Program-made: the position numbers and the translations under genes
Source: Dyadobacter sp. CY347
GTDB taxonomy: Bacteria; Bacteroidota; Bacteroidia; Cytophagales; Spirosomataceae
Reading direction: 5' to 3'
DNA: 64,000 bases
NCBI RefSeq assembly: GCF_021502655.1
Contig: NZ_JAKFFT010000004.1
Coordinates: 620,001-684,000, forward strand
The notes under the pieces: model-generated
Database searches by the model: none
What the model was told of the DNA's origin: nothing
Seen by the model: only the letters and a program-made list of their open reading frames with translations
Shown: positions 54,401-62,825 of the stretch, piece after piece
Layout: each line of letters starts with the position of its first letter
Numbering within the stretch: position 1 is the first letter of the stretch

Positions 54401-55305
54401 TTGAGCGTCCCTGCTGTTACATTGAAAATGTCCAGCCCCGCGGCACTGGCAGCGATAGAAGCACAATAGCATTGGTCAAACGGTTTTAAACTAATGGCAA
54501 CCGGAGTGGATTGACCAATTTGGCCACTCACCGTACAGGTGACTTCACAATAAAAATTGTCTGCGTTTGTAATGGTTGCCGTGTATGTCGGGTTGGTCGC
54601 ACCGGAAATCGGACCCGCATTGTTAAACCACTGGTAAGTGAAGCCCGCACCATCGACACTGTTGAGTGCGGAAGCGGATGAAAACGACAAATCAATGGTG
54701 CGATTGAAGCAGGTAATGGATTCACTTGCTATGGTATTTCCTGGTGCAGGCTGGCCAGTGCACGCAGTGGTGCTTAAAATATTTACGGTGTAATCTTCTG
54801 TTTCACCTCCGCTATAATTTCCGCAAGGATCTACATTCGATTCCTTGGAGTTGATAACCCGCATCCGGGTTGGGCCTGGCAGGGCGCTCTGAGGAATAAC
54901 GATTGAACCTGTTACCGTATATGACGGGTTGAAAAATCCAGCTGAGCGATACACAAGTTCACCCTGCCCATCAAACGCTCCGTCATGGTTATAATCGATC
55001 CAGATCGATGTCGTGGATTGTCCGTAACCACTGCAAATACCGATGCCGATAGAAAAAGGAAGCGGCGCTAGTTGTAAAAGATCCGGAGCTGCCACCTCGG
55101 TATAATTTGCATAATCATTTAAAACAGACCCGCTGCCACCCGTTAGATTACAGTTCGAAGAATTGTTTAAAGTGCCAATCGTTACATTAAATATACTCTG
55201 GCCATTACCACCGGCAGAGCTGCAATAGCTTTGCGCCTGAATGCTGCTGCTGGCAATACACAAAAGGATTATTAGAAATGTTGAGTAAAGTTTTTTGATT
55301 TTCAT
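51445..55305 (-). CDS. GEVED-repeat T9SS cargo protein
   Basis: The 1286-residue protein has a signal peptide (to about SSSIQAQ) and four GEVED modules, each marked by IWIDYNHDGAFD-like and GETEDY motifs, separated by three Ig-like stretches of the kind FTYQWFNNAGPISGATNPTY. Near the C-terminus there is a fibronectin-like block (SNELTWKTSSEVDFSHFEIQ) and a type A T9SS sorting domain (FYPNPGNGKVYIKINAIEKG). It is therefore secreted through the type IX system and attached or released at the surface; GEVED proteins are often adhesive or enzyme-associated, but none of the catalytic motifs I know is present. Copy 2 of the ATAGCAA palindrome is 56 bases upstream of the start. Confidence 0.88.
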   Translation of the reverse strand: MKIKKLYSTFLIILLCIASSSIQAQSYCSSAGGNGQSIFNVTIGTLNNSSNCNLTGGSGSVLNDYANYTEVAAPDLLQLAPLPFSIGIGICSGYGQSTTSIWIDYNHDGAFDGQGELVYRSAGFFNPSYTVTGSIVIPQSALPGPTRMRVINSKESNVDPCGNYSGGETEDYTVNILSTTACTGQPAPGNTIASESITCFNRTIDLSFSSASALNSVDGAGFTYQWFNNAGPISGATNPTYTATITNADNFYCEVTCTVSGQIGQSTPVAISLKPFDQCYCASIAASAAGLDIFNVTAGTLNNTSDLSPAGGPGSVTNRYADYTTMVSPPVFNQLAAIPFSVQIAENTGPAATSVWIDYNQNGIFEAPDERVYQTTTPTSGNQTLTGSFIIPSGALTGTTRMRVITNAGQNPVGSACDSYDQGETEDYLVSIEPPLVCSGAPAQSNTIATQEQDCAEGRYTFSLSPAVTTIGNTFQWYNNDGPIAGATGETYSAKITREDVYYCDVSCANGETTTRSIPVSVAPCYCKSYARDREGLEISNVTVGTLNNSTASLQLGGPGSVSGAYSDFTTLVDAPVLNQSATIPFSISTGGSASFFNTMIWIDYNRNGSFESPGELIFQGRGESNFTGTGSFIIPKNAPTGTTRMRIISAQNLGPNLFTSVCGEYFKGETEDYLINIVPPPSCSGSPAQTTTIATQDLVCPEVSFTFSLSPIITTGNNTYQWYNNAGPIAGATDDTYTATITGPDNFYCAVTCPTGESTTLSTPVAVQRPSLYCACTSISGDANSADIANVTIGELNNSSNCGQTGGPGSVLSRYSDYTRVIAATNLTAGTTIPISVSMTSCGRFGFSSTSAWIDFNHNGSFDAPGERVFSAPDNLRAEYTLTGSVSIPEGALPGLTRMRVISGSGDVINSACADYQLGETEDYFVNIIIPSCDGRVSLPTAATTSTQDVAATPLIANGCEYIAKVVPTSGFTEATIKSWLDTTPPFSYVPRHYEITPGTNANTATGTVTLYFSQADFDAYNAAITAGLLPTGPNDVSGIANFQIVKFAGTSPTGLNYPGTPTYIPSGSDSWNAGDYTLSWNAVNSIWEVTFPVSGFSGFIAKSIEHPLPVTLISFTGKPVEESNELTWKTSSEVDFSHFEIQRSLNGKTFEKIGEQAPDEARIYTFLDLNAPAGIAYYRLKMIDLDTKYAYSKIIALGSDTEKSLVGNFYPNPGNGKVYIKINAIEKGLWNITHYNVTGRVLSHKTKILQPGPNIIMIDKLSPGLNILKFDNGSISETRKVIKE

Positions 55306-55360
55306 CCGAACGTAGTTAAGGTCTTTTATACAAAAAACAGTAAACTACACACCTTGCACA

Positions 55361-55378
55361 ATAGCAAATAATTGCTAT
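55361..55378. promoter_or_regulatory. Palindromic operator candidate ATAGCAA-N4-TTGCTAT (copy 2)
   Basis: Arms ATAGCAA (55361-55367) and TTGCTAT (55372-55378) around ATAA, 56 bases upstream of the GEVED-protein start codon. The flank GCACAATAGCAAAT is identical to copy 1 at 46705-46718. Confidence 0.6.
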
Positions 55379-55421
55379 CCCTCCATGCTCCAAGTGGCTG
55401 TGTGTAACAAGCTTAAATGGA

Positions 55422-55457
55422 AAAAGCCCCTCAACTTTCGTTGAAGGGCTTTTGTAC
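55422..55457 (-). terminator. Terminator after the beta-helix protein gene
   Basis: AAAAGCCC (55422-55429) pairs with GGGCTTTT (55446-55453), and an inner TCAAC/GTTGA helix with a TTTC loop extends it. On the minus strand it is followed by a run of T. It lies about 50 bases after the stop of the 1378-residue gene. Confidence 0.8.
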
Positions 55458-55503
55458 CCGCAGCGGAACAAATGTTCAACCATTTTCTTGGAGAAGTCAC
55501 CAA

Positions 55504-58500
55504 TTACTTTTTTACAAATCTTTCGGTTGTACCATCAGCAAATTTGAGAATGTAAAGGCCAATGGGCAGCGATTTTACACTGATCTGTTGTTTATTGGCA
55601 GTAATGTTAAGACTTTGAATGTGGCGACCGGTAATATCATATAAATTGGCAGATGTTTTTAGCAACGCATCACTAACCTGGAATGTAACTGTTTCGCCTG
55701 CTGGGTTTGGATAAATCGCATTCAGATCGCCCTCGCCATGTAAGGAAATGATCTTGCTGTAGGTAAATTTCCCGTCCAGATCGTTTGTTGCGCGATCTGA
55801 CATTTTCAGACGGTAATAAATGGTGCCGTCAAAGTTGTTTTGATCGTGGTAGCTGTAATGATTATTTCCACTGCCAGCCGCGTCCACAGTCGCTATCTTA
55901 ATGAAGCTTTTGGCATCGCCGCTACGCTGAATTTCGAAGTTGTCGGTGTTGACTTCGTCGGTCGTGCTCCATTGAAGCAAATTGCTTCCAATTTCTTTCG
56001 TTGCGGTAAAGCTGATCAAATTCAGCGGTAGCGCAGATTCTGTTGTTTTTACAAAAAATCCGCTAAAACCGGTTACATCAAAAGTTACTTCCCAATATTG
56101 TGCGTCAGCATTCCACTCAACTTTGCCATTGGCTTCCGAAGGATTGAATGTGGAGATAGTGCCGGTATAAGAATTCGGAAGCCCCGAGCCGTCACTACTC
56201 ACACCCGGACGTTTTTCAATGCGCAGGTTCGCTTTATTATCTTCCAGGTCCGCGGCATCAACCGGCAATTTGACAGAATTTACAGCATTAAAATCGGTGA
56301 ATTCCTGCTGAGTAAAAAACAGGGTGACTTTTGAAGATTCATTTGCCGCATTGTCCAGGGGAGTGATCTGGTAGTGCCGTTTTACGAAGTTTGCAGGCTG
56401 GGAACTTGCGACCCATACTTTTGCCGATATCGGCCCGGAAACGGCACCCGTGCCATTCACAACGCCGCTTGGATTCAAATAGGCCACTAGCCGACAATCT
56501 GAATTAAATGAAGTCAGCACATAATCTCTGGTAATATTAGCGGAGGCTTCGTCCAGATCAATTGCCAGCCCACGTGTTGTGCCACTAAACTCGTAGGCAC
56601 CTAAATCTACGACGTGCTCGCGCAGTCTGGATTTGTTGTCCAGATCGGTTGTAACGCTGGACAAATCCGGTGTACTTCCAGAACTGAAGTAATTAAAACC
56701 TGCGTTCACGGCCGGGCTGCAAGGCTGCAAACGATAATTTCCGTCGGCGGCATTTACAAAAAGCGGATCGATGTTCGCAGTTGCCGGACCGCCGGGGATA
56801 GGGTCTTTCTGGACGAGGCTGTACTGGATATCAAGCCTGGATCCGAGTTCATAAATGCCGGAATTATTGCCGTGAACAATGCTGTTGTAGAGTATTGGCG
56901 ATACATTTCCTTGGTTGAATATGCCGCCTCCCTGGCCAGAAGCAGTATTGCCTGCAATTGTGCAATTGATCATGCTTGCAGTCGAGTTGTCAATGAAGAC
57001 TCCCCCGCCATTGGCATTGCTTGAATTATTACTGATTAAGCAGTTGATCAGCCTTGGAGAGCCGCCAGCTATCAGCATGCCACCGCCTGGCGAATTTGAA
57101 ATATTGCCGCTAAAAGTACAGTTAATCAATACTGGTGAGGAGTCGGTAATGTACATACCTGTAAAATTATTTCCGGTAACCGTCAGGTTGACCAGCATCG
57201 GAGCCGATCCGGAACCGTTCTGAATGGCAGGTGCACCGTTTGAACCGTTGATGGTAAAGCCGTCCAGTACAGCAGCGCTTGTCAGTGTCAGACCGGAATT
57301 ACTTAGCACGCCGGGTCCGTTGTCCCCATTCAGGATACTTTTGTTGGCTGTCACGAACAGGTCCCGCTGGTCCAGGCTTGTTTCTGTACTCGCAAACCCG
57401 CCATAAATTTTGACACCCTCTTTCATACTGAAACGCGGGCCGCTTCCCGGCTGATAAGTACCGGCTGCTACCCATACCTGCTCGCCACTCTTTGCCGTAT
57501 TAATAGCAAGCTGCAGGTCACCCATTGGGCAATCCCAGCTTTTACCCGCCCCGGTCGCTCCGGCCATTACATACCAAACACCCGCAACACCTGGCCTTCC
57601 CGGATTGCCCTGGAATTCAGTAGCACCCATATCTACAACACCATCGTTATAAAAACGGCTATTACCATTCTGATCGGTCAAAACCGCAGACAAATTCGGC
57701 GTTTGACTATTGGCATAGTAGGAGTTGCTTCCCTTGTTCAAAGCCGGACTGCAAGCCTGCAGCACGTAATCACGAGGGGTGACATTACGAAAAAGCGGAT
57801 TGTTATAGCCTGGAATGTTGCCATCGGATGTGCTGAATTCACCTTGCACCAAACTGTACTGAATGAATGAGCTGGAACCCGCCTCATTGACTATGCCGAA
57901 ATCATTTCCAAAGATGATACTGTTCCGGATTTTTGAAGATGAGTTATTCGTATTGTTTATTCCTGCTGCCGGATTCTCATCGAGTTTGTTATCGGCAATT
58001 GTGCAGTTGGTAAGTATCGGAGATGCTGCTGAATTTTCCATTCCAACACCAGAATTTCTAACGATGGAGCAGTTTACCAAAACAGGAGAGGAATTTTCAT
58101 TTCTCATACCAGGTGCGTAAATACCGTTCTCTGTGATGGTAACATTTACAAACATCGGCGATGAACCGGAATTTAAGATGCCAGCGTTGAATCCTGAAAC
58201 CGTAAAACCGTCCAGCAAGGCCGCAGTCGTAAGTCCGTTTCCATTATTATTGATCGTATAAAGAGAACTTTGCACGCCACGCAAAATGCTTTTATTAGCA
58301 GTGATGGTCAGGTCGCGATCGGTCAGATTTGTTTCTGTCCCTGCAAAGCCACCATAAATTTTCACGCCTTCCTTCATAATGAATCTTCTATTAATCTCCT
58401 GTTCCTGATCAGGGTAAAAGGTTCCTCCGGCCACCCATACCTGCTCACCGCTCGCAGCTGAATTTATTGCAAGCTGTACGCTGCCGGAAGCGCACTCCCA

Positions 58501-59640
58501 GCTAACTCCGGAGCCGGTTCCGCCTGCCTTCACATACCAAACGCCCGGAACACCCACAGGCGTGGCACCCTGAAATTCATATGCGCCCATATCTGCCGTT
58601 CCCTGACCATAAATACGTGGATTACCAGCAAGATCGGTTGTGATCGTAGTTAAATTCGGCGTTTGGCCGCTGGCATAATAGCCATTGTTACCCTTGTTCA
58701 CACCAGGGCTGCATTGTTGCAGCCGATAATCACCCTCCGCTACATTCACAAATAACGGATCAACCGCGCCTGAGGCATTATGGTTATCGGGGTTTTCATC
58801 ATTTACACGTTGCACCATGCTATATCTGATCACTGCACTGGAACCTGTTTCATCTAAGATCCCGGGTACGCCATTGGGGATTCCAAGTCTCCCAAAAATG
58901 ATGCTGTTCCGAATTTGAGGAGAAGAATTAGACGAATTTCGCATACCGGATGCGGTCTGACCAGAAGGTATGTTATCTACAATTGTACAATTCGTCAGTA
59001 TCGGAGAGGCGGCTACATTTTCCATACCAACGCCCGAATTTCTGATTATAGAGCAGTTTACCAGAACGGGAGAGCAATTTTCATTTCTCATACCTGCTCC
59101 GTTAAGGCCATTATCTGTAATAGTTACATTGACAAACATGGGCGATGAATTGTCATTAAAAATGCCGCTGGTTTCTCCTGAAACCGTAAAACCGTCGAGC
59201 AAAGCAGCCGTTGTAAGCCCGTTCCCTGAATTTCGGATCGTATTGACAGAACTTGGCACGCCACGCAAAACGCTTGTATTAGCAGTGATAGTCAAGTCGC
59301 GACTTGCAAGATTTGTTTCCGTTCCGGCAAAGCCACCATAAATCTTCACGCCCTCCTTCATGAAGAAGTACGTAAAAGCCGGAGGCTGAAAGGTGCCCCC
59401 TGCCACCCAGACTTCGTCGCCTGCGATGGCCGCATTGATGGTCGCCTGAAGATCATTGCTGGCATTTGCCCATGAGCCCGACCCATTTCCTGTGCCTGTG
59501 GTTTTAACGTAAAATGTTGAAGCAAAAACACCGGATGAGAAGCCGGTGATAAGCAAAAAAAGTAACCCAATGACTGATGTTTGCAGAGAGCTAAATAATA
59601 GGGAATTCTTACTTGTTGCAGGAAGTAGAGTTGAATGCAT
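55504..59640 (-). CDS. Right-handed beta-helix repeat T9SS cargo protein
   Basis: The 1378-residue protein has a signal peptide (to about GVFAS) and three similar blocks of about 300 residues. Each begins with a Y-V-K/M-x-x-G-T/A-G-x-G opening, then a QATINAAIAGDEVWVAGGTF helix cap, the MKEGVKIYGGFAGTETNL segment and coils such as SSPMFVNVTITDNG and SPVLVNCSIIRNSG. Each block ends with a D-x-G-A-Y/T-E-F strand, the choice-of-anchor-Q pattern. After a linker comes the ISFTATKEIGSNLLQWSTTD block and a T9SS sorting domain (AIYPNPAGETVTFQVSDALL). Beta-helix proteins of this size are usually polysaccharide-binding, lyase-like or adhesive; no lyase catalytic residues can be assigned. It shares its C-terminal architecture with the GEVED protein. 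Confidence 0.88.
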   Translation of the reverse strand: MHSTLLPATSKNSLLFSSLQTSVIGLLFLLITGFSSGVFASTFYVKTTGTGNGSGSWANASNDLQATINAAIAGDEVWVAGGTFQPPAFTYFFMKEGVKIYGGFAGTETNLASRDLTITANTSVLRGVPSSVNTIRNSGNGLTTAALLDGFTVSGETSGIFNDNSSPMFVNVTITDNGLNGAGMRNENCSPVLVNCSIIRNSGVGMENVAASPILTNCTIVDNIPSGQTASGMRNSSNSSPQIRNSIIFGRLGIPNGVPGILDETGSSAVIRYSMVQRVNDENPDNHNASGAVDPLFVNVAEGDYRLQQCSPGVNKGNNGYYASGQTPNLTTITTDLAGNPRIYGQGTADMGAYEFQGATPVGVPGVWYVKAGGTGSGVSWECASGSVQLAINSAASGEQVWVAGGTFYPDQEQEINRRFIMKEGVKIYGGFAGTETNLTDRDLTITANKSILRGVQSSLYTINNNGNGLTTAALLDGFTVSGFNAGILNSGSSPMFVNVTITENGIYAPGMRNENSSPVLVNCSIVRNSGVGMENSAASPILTNCTIADNKLDENPAAGINNTNNSSSKIRNSIIFGNDFGIVNEAGSSSFIQYSLVQGEFSTSDGNIPGYNNPLFRNVTPRDYVLQACSPALNKGSNSYYANSQTPNLSAVLTDQNGNSRFYNDGVVDMGATEFQGNPGRPGVAGVWYVMAGATGAGKSWDCPMGDLQLAINTAKSGEQVWVAAGTYQPGSGPRFSMKEGVKIYGGFASTETSLDQRDLFVTANKSILNGDNGPGVLSNSGLTLTSAAVLDGFTINGSNGAPAIQNGSGSAPMLVNLTVTGNNFTGMYITDSSPVLINCTFSGNISNSPGGGMLIAGGSPRLINCLISNNSSNANGGGVFIDNSTASMINCTIAGNTASGQGGGIFNQGNVSPILYNSIVHGNNSGIYELGSRLDIQYSLVQKDPIPGGPATANIDPLFVNAADGNYRLQPCSPAVNAGFNYFSSGSTPDLSSVTTDLDNKSRLREHVVDLGAYEFSGTTRGLAIDLDEASANITRDYVLTSFNSDCRLVAYLNPSGVVNGTGAVSGPISAKVWVASSQPANFVKRHYQITPLDNAANESSKVTLFFTQQEFTDFNAVNSVKLPVDAADLEDNKANLRIEKRPGVSSDGSGLPNSYTGTISTFNPSEANGKVEWNADAQYWEVTFDVTGFSGFFVKTTESALPLNLISFTATKEIGSNLLQWSTTDEVNTDNFEIQRSGDAKSFIKIATVDAAGSGNNHYSYHDQNNFDGTIYYRLKMSDRATNDLDGKFTYSKIISLHGEGDLNAIYPNPAGETVTFQVSDALLKTSANLYDITGRHIQSLNITANKQQISVKSLPIGLYILKFADGTTERFVKK

Positions 59641-59790
59641 ACGCGAAAGAAATAGAGGAGTTTACAAGTTTCTGTAAAGAACCAGGTTTCATTTGAAAAT
59701 ACCGTGACGTATATTCTTTGCTAGATTAAAAAAAAAGTTCGCACGCAGCTTTTCGCCTTTATAAAGTGCTGACTTTGGTAGGTAGGGAAT

Positions 59791-59836
59791 AAAAAAAAGA
59801 GCATAAATGATTGATTTTCAATCTTTTATGCTCTTT
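59791..59836 (-). terminator. Terminator of the tRNA-Leu gene
   Basis: On the minus strand AAAGAGCATAAA pairs with TTTATGCTCTTT across a short AT-rich centre and is followed by a long T-run (the AAAAAAAA at 59791-59798 on the plus strand). It starts 3 bases after the tRNA 3-prime end. Confidence 0.88.
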
Positions 59837-59839
59837 ACG

Positions 59840-59923
59840 TACCCAGAGCCGGAGTCGAACCGGCACGAGTGTAACCTCATTGGTGTTTGAGACCAACGCG
59901 TCTACCAATTCCGCCATCTGGGC
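59840..59923 (-). tRNA. tRNA-Leu, anticodon CAA
   Basis: On the minus strand the acceptor arms are GCCCAGA (59923-59917) and TCTGGGT (59847-59841) with discriminator A. The anticodon stem is TTGGT/ACCAA with loop CTCAAAC, giving anticodon CAA, which reads TTG. A long variable arm (TGAGGTTACACTCGTG) and the T-arm CCGGTTCGACTCCGG confirm a class II leucine tRNA. The 3-prime CCA is not encoded. Confidence 0.95.
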
Positions 59924-60038
59924 ATTGATCTCTCTTGTTGGGAGTGCAAAAGTATGTAGAAAAATATATTAAGCAAGCGTTATTTTGAAAAAATCATTGG
60001 AAAAAATCGCTGCAAGCAGCTTTTAATCCATAACTCCT

Positions 60039-61283
60039 TTATTCATAACGCAATGCTTCTATCGGATCGAGGCGGGATGCTTTAATGGCTGGGTAAATTC
60101 CTGAAAGAACGCCCACGACCACACAAACCAGAATCCCCATCGCCATCCAGATCCACGGCACCACAAATGAACTGTCGGAGCTGATGAGGCCGGAAATGAC
60201 ATTGCCGATGATGATCCCTAAAATCAGGCCGGCGATTCCGCCTAATATGCAAACCACGATGGCTTCTATCAGGAATTGAAAACGAATAACTCCTGGCGTT
60301 GCACCAAGCGATTTGCGGATGCCGATTTCACGCGTCCGTTCTGTGACAGAAACGAGCATAATGTTCATCAGCGCGATGGAAGCGCCTAATAATGTAATAA
60401 TGCCGATGCCGAAACCGCCAATGCGCAGGTAACCGGTAACTTCTTCAAAATCTTTTGCAACGGCGTCGGCGCGGTCGATGGTGAAGGAATCCTCTTTTCC
60501 TAATGCGTCATTTCGGATCCGGCGCATGATCCCGCGCGCTTCTTCTACGATGAAATCCCCATCCGAAATGTTGGGTGCAGAGGCAGTAATGTTGTAAGTC
60601 AATGCACGGTTTGCGGCAAGTCCGCGTCCGTTTTCGAGGGGAATGAGGATAATGCGGTCGGCGTCATTTTGTCCGCCGAGCGATCCTTTCTTTTGCAGCA
60701 CACCCACAACTTTGTAGCGGCTGCCCATGAAAGTAATGTCCTTATTGAGCGGATCAACGCGTTGAAAGAGTTTTTTGGCAATTTCCTGACCGATTACTGC
60801 AACATTCATCGCATTTTCCATATCATTCTTGTCGAGGTTGCGACCGAGATCAATTTTGTAGCCATTGATTCCTAAATATTGCTCATCAGAGCCAACGACG
60901 CTGCTATTCGGATTGGTCTTTCCAGAAAGAAAATTGACCTGCACCGCACCACCTATATCTGCTGATAGTGAGGCTGTTGCTGCATAGGATTCTTTGAATT
61001 TGTTGGCAAATGTAAGGGCTTCGCGATAGGTTACCGCCGGATACTGTTTGCTTCGGCGGCCGCCATTCCGGAAATTGTCGTCTTCTTTGTTTTTGACGGT
61101 AAATGTATTGGCGCCAAGATCGGCGAAACTGCTGTTTACCGAATTCTGAATGCCTTCTATGGCGGTCAGAATGCCGACCAGGGATGTAATTCCGATGGCG
61201 ATGATCAGCGCGGTGAGCACGGTTCTGAGCAGATTACTTTGTATGGAGCGGAGGCCTTCGTCGATATTTTCCCTGATGTTCAT
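60039..61283 (-). CDS. MacB/FtsX-like ABC transporter permease
   Basis: The 414-residue membrane protein begins MNIRENIDEGLRSIQSNLLR, with a first helix (TVLTALIIAIGITSLVGILT), a large periplasmic MacB_PCD domain (about 45-275, LGANTFTVKNKEDD onward) and three C-terminal FtsX helices (IGGFGIGIITLLGASIALMN; FQFLIEAIVVCILGGIAGLI; IWMAMGILVCVVVGVLSGIY). It ends ASRLDPIEALRYE, the family's usual terminus. Such permeases work with an ATPase and a HlyD/MacA adaptor for efflux of peptides or toxic compounds or in lipoprotein release. No ATPase is adjacent; an adaptor gene starts 1.5 kb away on the other strand. Confidence 0.92.
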   Translation of the reverse strand: MNIRENIDEGLRSIQSNLLRTVLTALIIAIGITSLVGILTAIEGIQNSVNSSFADLGANTFTVKNKEDDNFRNGGRRSKQYPAVTYREALTFANKFKESYAATASLSADIGGAVQVNFLSGKTNPNSSVVGSDEQYLGINGYKIDLGRNLDKNDMENAMNVAVIGQEIAKKLFQRVDPLNKDITFMGSRYKVVGVLQKKGSLGGQNDADRIILIPLENGRGLAANRALTYNITASAPNISDGDFIVEEARGIMRRIRNDALGKEDSFTIDRADAVAKDFEEVTGYLRIGGFGIGIITLLGASIALMNIMLVSVTERTREIGIRKSLGATPGVIRFQFLIEAIVVCILGGIAGLILGIIIGNVISGLISSDSSFVVPWIWMAMGILVCVVVGVLSGIYPAIKASRLDPIEALRYE

Positions 61284-61363
61284 GGTTTTAGAGCTTGTGC
61301 ACCATAATGTGAATTATATCGTTTTCTTTCTATATTTAATAAATCCGAATTGTAAAGCTGCGC

Positions 61364-62650
61364 ATGAAACGTGAAAGAATCAAACCAGTGATACGCTTGT
61401 TTATCCCGCTTATCATTTTTTTAACAATATCATTTAATAGCATGTCCAACAGGCTGCTGATCCCGATGGATGAGGGCCAGAAGAACCATTTAAAGGCATA
61501 CGGGATTTCTTACTGGATCCTGAAAAACTTTGAAATGGAGATGGATTGGCTGCTCAATTACCGCGGAGGCAGCTTCATGATCGCTTATAATCAGCAGTTT
61601 GCGTCCGAAATGACGGTTCGTGGGGTGAGTTTTGAGGTGATTTCAGAAGGGCAAGCCGGGCAGATCCTGAGCCAGATCAGCGCACCGGACGTAAATATGG
61701 ACGCGGTGAAATTGCAAAAAGCGCCCAAAATCGCGGTTTATTCTCCAAAATCAAAGCTTCCCTGGGATGACGCTGTGACGCTGGTGCTGACTTATGCGGA
61801 GATTCCCTATGATGTGATTTATGATGATGAAGTGCTGAATAACAAGCTGCCGGAATACGATTGGCTGCATTTGCACCACGAAGATTTTACAGGTCAGTTC
61901 GGCAAGTTTTATCAATACAAAGATTTTCCCTGGTATCGTGAGCAAAAGCGCGAGGCGGAAGAAACGGCCAATAAATACCAGTTTGGCAATGTGCCCCAGA
62001 TGAAACTCGCCGTTGCCAAACGGATTTCTGCATTCGTAACTGGTGGCGGTTATATGTTTGCCATGTGCAATGCGACCGATACATTTGACATTACACTTGC
62101 AGCCGACGGCCTCGATATTGTGGAGGCGATGTACGACGGCACGCCTGTTGACCCGACTGCAAATGGTAAGCTTAATTACGACAACACATTCGCTTTCAAA
62201 GATTTCAAAACCATTTCCTATCCTTATGAAGTGGAATTCTCGGACATTGATAACCAGCCCGAAGAGCGCGGTTTGACGGAGGCTAACGATTTTTTCTCCT
62301 TGTTCCAGTTTTCGGCCAAATGGGACCCGGTGCCCAGTATGCTTACGCAAAATCACCAGACCATTATCAAAGGATTTTTAGGTCAGACAACTGCATTTAA
62401 AAACCGTCTGATCAAGCCTGAGGTGATTATTTTAGCTGAAAATAAAACGGCCAAAGAGGCGCGTTACATTCATAGCACGCACGGCAAGGGCTTTTTCACC
62501 TTTTATGGCGGCCATGATCCGGAAGATTACCAGCACCGGGTAGGCGAAGAACCTACGGACTTGAACCTGCATCCGAATTCAGCAGGTTACCGGCTGATTC
62601 TCAACAACATTCTTTTCCCGGCTGCGAAAAAGAAGAAACTGAAAACGTAG
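61364..62650 (+). CDS. Secreted protein of the type annotated asparagine synthetase B
   Basis: The 428-residue protein has an N-terminal hydrophobic segment (VIRLFIPLIIFLTISFNSMS) and a body starting RLLIPMDEGQKNHLKAYGIS. This family is labelled asparagine synthetase B in several Cytophagales genomes, but neither the Ntn glutaminase start (a cysteine directly after Met1) nor the AsnB ATP-pyrophosphatase SGGxDS loop is visible. The central part (EYDWLHLHHEDFTGQFGKFY; FVTGGGYMFAMCNATDTFDI with a possible GxGG-x-x-x-A-M-C-N nucleophile elbow) is more like a class I glutamine amidotransferase fold. It is best described as an exported amidotransferase-like protein of unknown activity. Confidence 0.7.
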   Translation: MKRERIKPVIRLFIPLIIFLTISFNSMSNRLLIPMDEGQKNHLKAYGISYWILKNFEMEMDWLLNYRGGSFMIAYNQQFASEMTVRGVSFEVISEGQAGQILSQISAPDVNMDAVKLQKAPKIAVYSPKSKLPWDDAVTLVLTYAEIPYDVIYDDEVLNNKLPEYDWLHLHHEDFTGQFGKFYQYKDFPWYREQKREAEETANKYQFGNVPQMKLAVAKRISAFVTGGGYMFAMCNATDTFDITLAADGLDIVEAMYDGTPVDPTANGKLNYDNTFAFKDFKTISYPYEVEFSDIDNQPEERGLTEANDFFSLFQFSAKWDPVPSMLTQNHQTIIKGFLGQTTAFKNRLIKPEVIILAENKTAKEARYIHSTHGKGFFTFYGGHDPEDYQHRVGEEPTDLNLHPNSAGYRLILNNILFPAAKKKKLKT

Positions 62651-62686
62651 ATTTCAAAGCATAAAATTTCCTGTTCCAAATCACAC

Positions 62687-62719
62687 AAACCGTGCGCAAC
62701 CGCACGGTTTTTTGTTTTT
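62687..62719 (+). terminator. Rho-independent terminator
   Basis: AAACCGTGCG (62687-62696), loop CAAC, CGCACGGTTT (62701-62710), then TTTGTTTTT. It closes the preceding gene 36 bases after its stop. Confidence 0.92.
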
Positions 62720-62825
62720 AACTTTTGTGTAAGAGATTGGTTTTGAATGTGTTATGTATTGGCATAAAAATGGATTAATGATAAGCACATTAGCCATGAA
62801 CACATCTAACCTTCAAACAAAAACA

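Larger units (their letters stand above)
59641..60038. other. Intergenic region containing the tRNA-Leu gene
   Basis: Besides the tRNA and its terminator, listed separately, there is the upstream region of the beta-helix gene with a small inverted repeat TTTACA (59661-59666) / TGTAAA (59673-59678). Nothing else is recognised. Confidence 0.7.
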
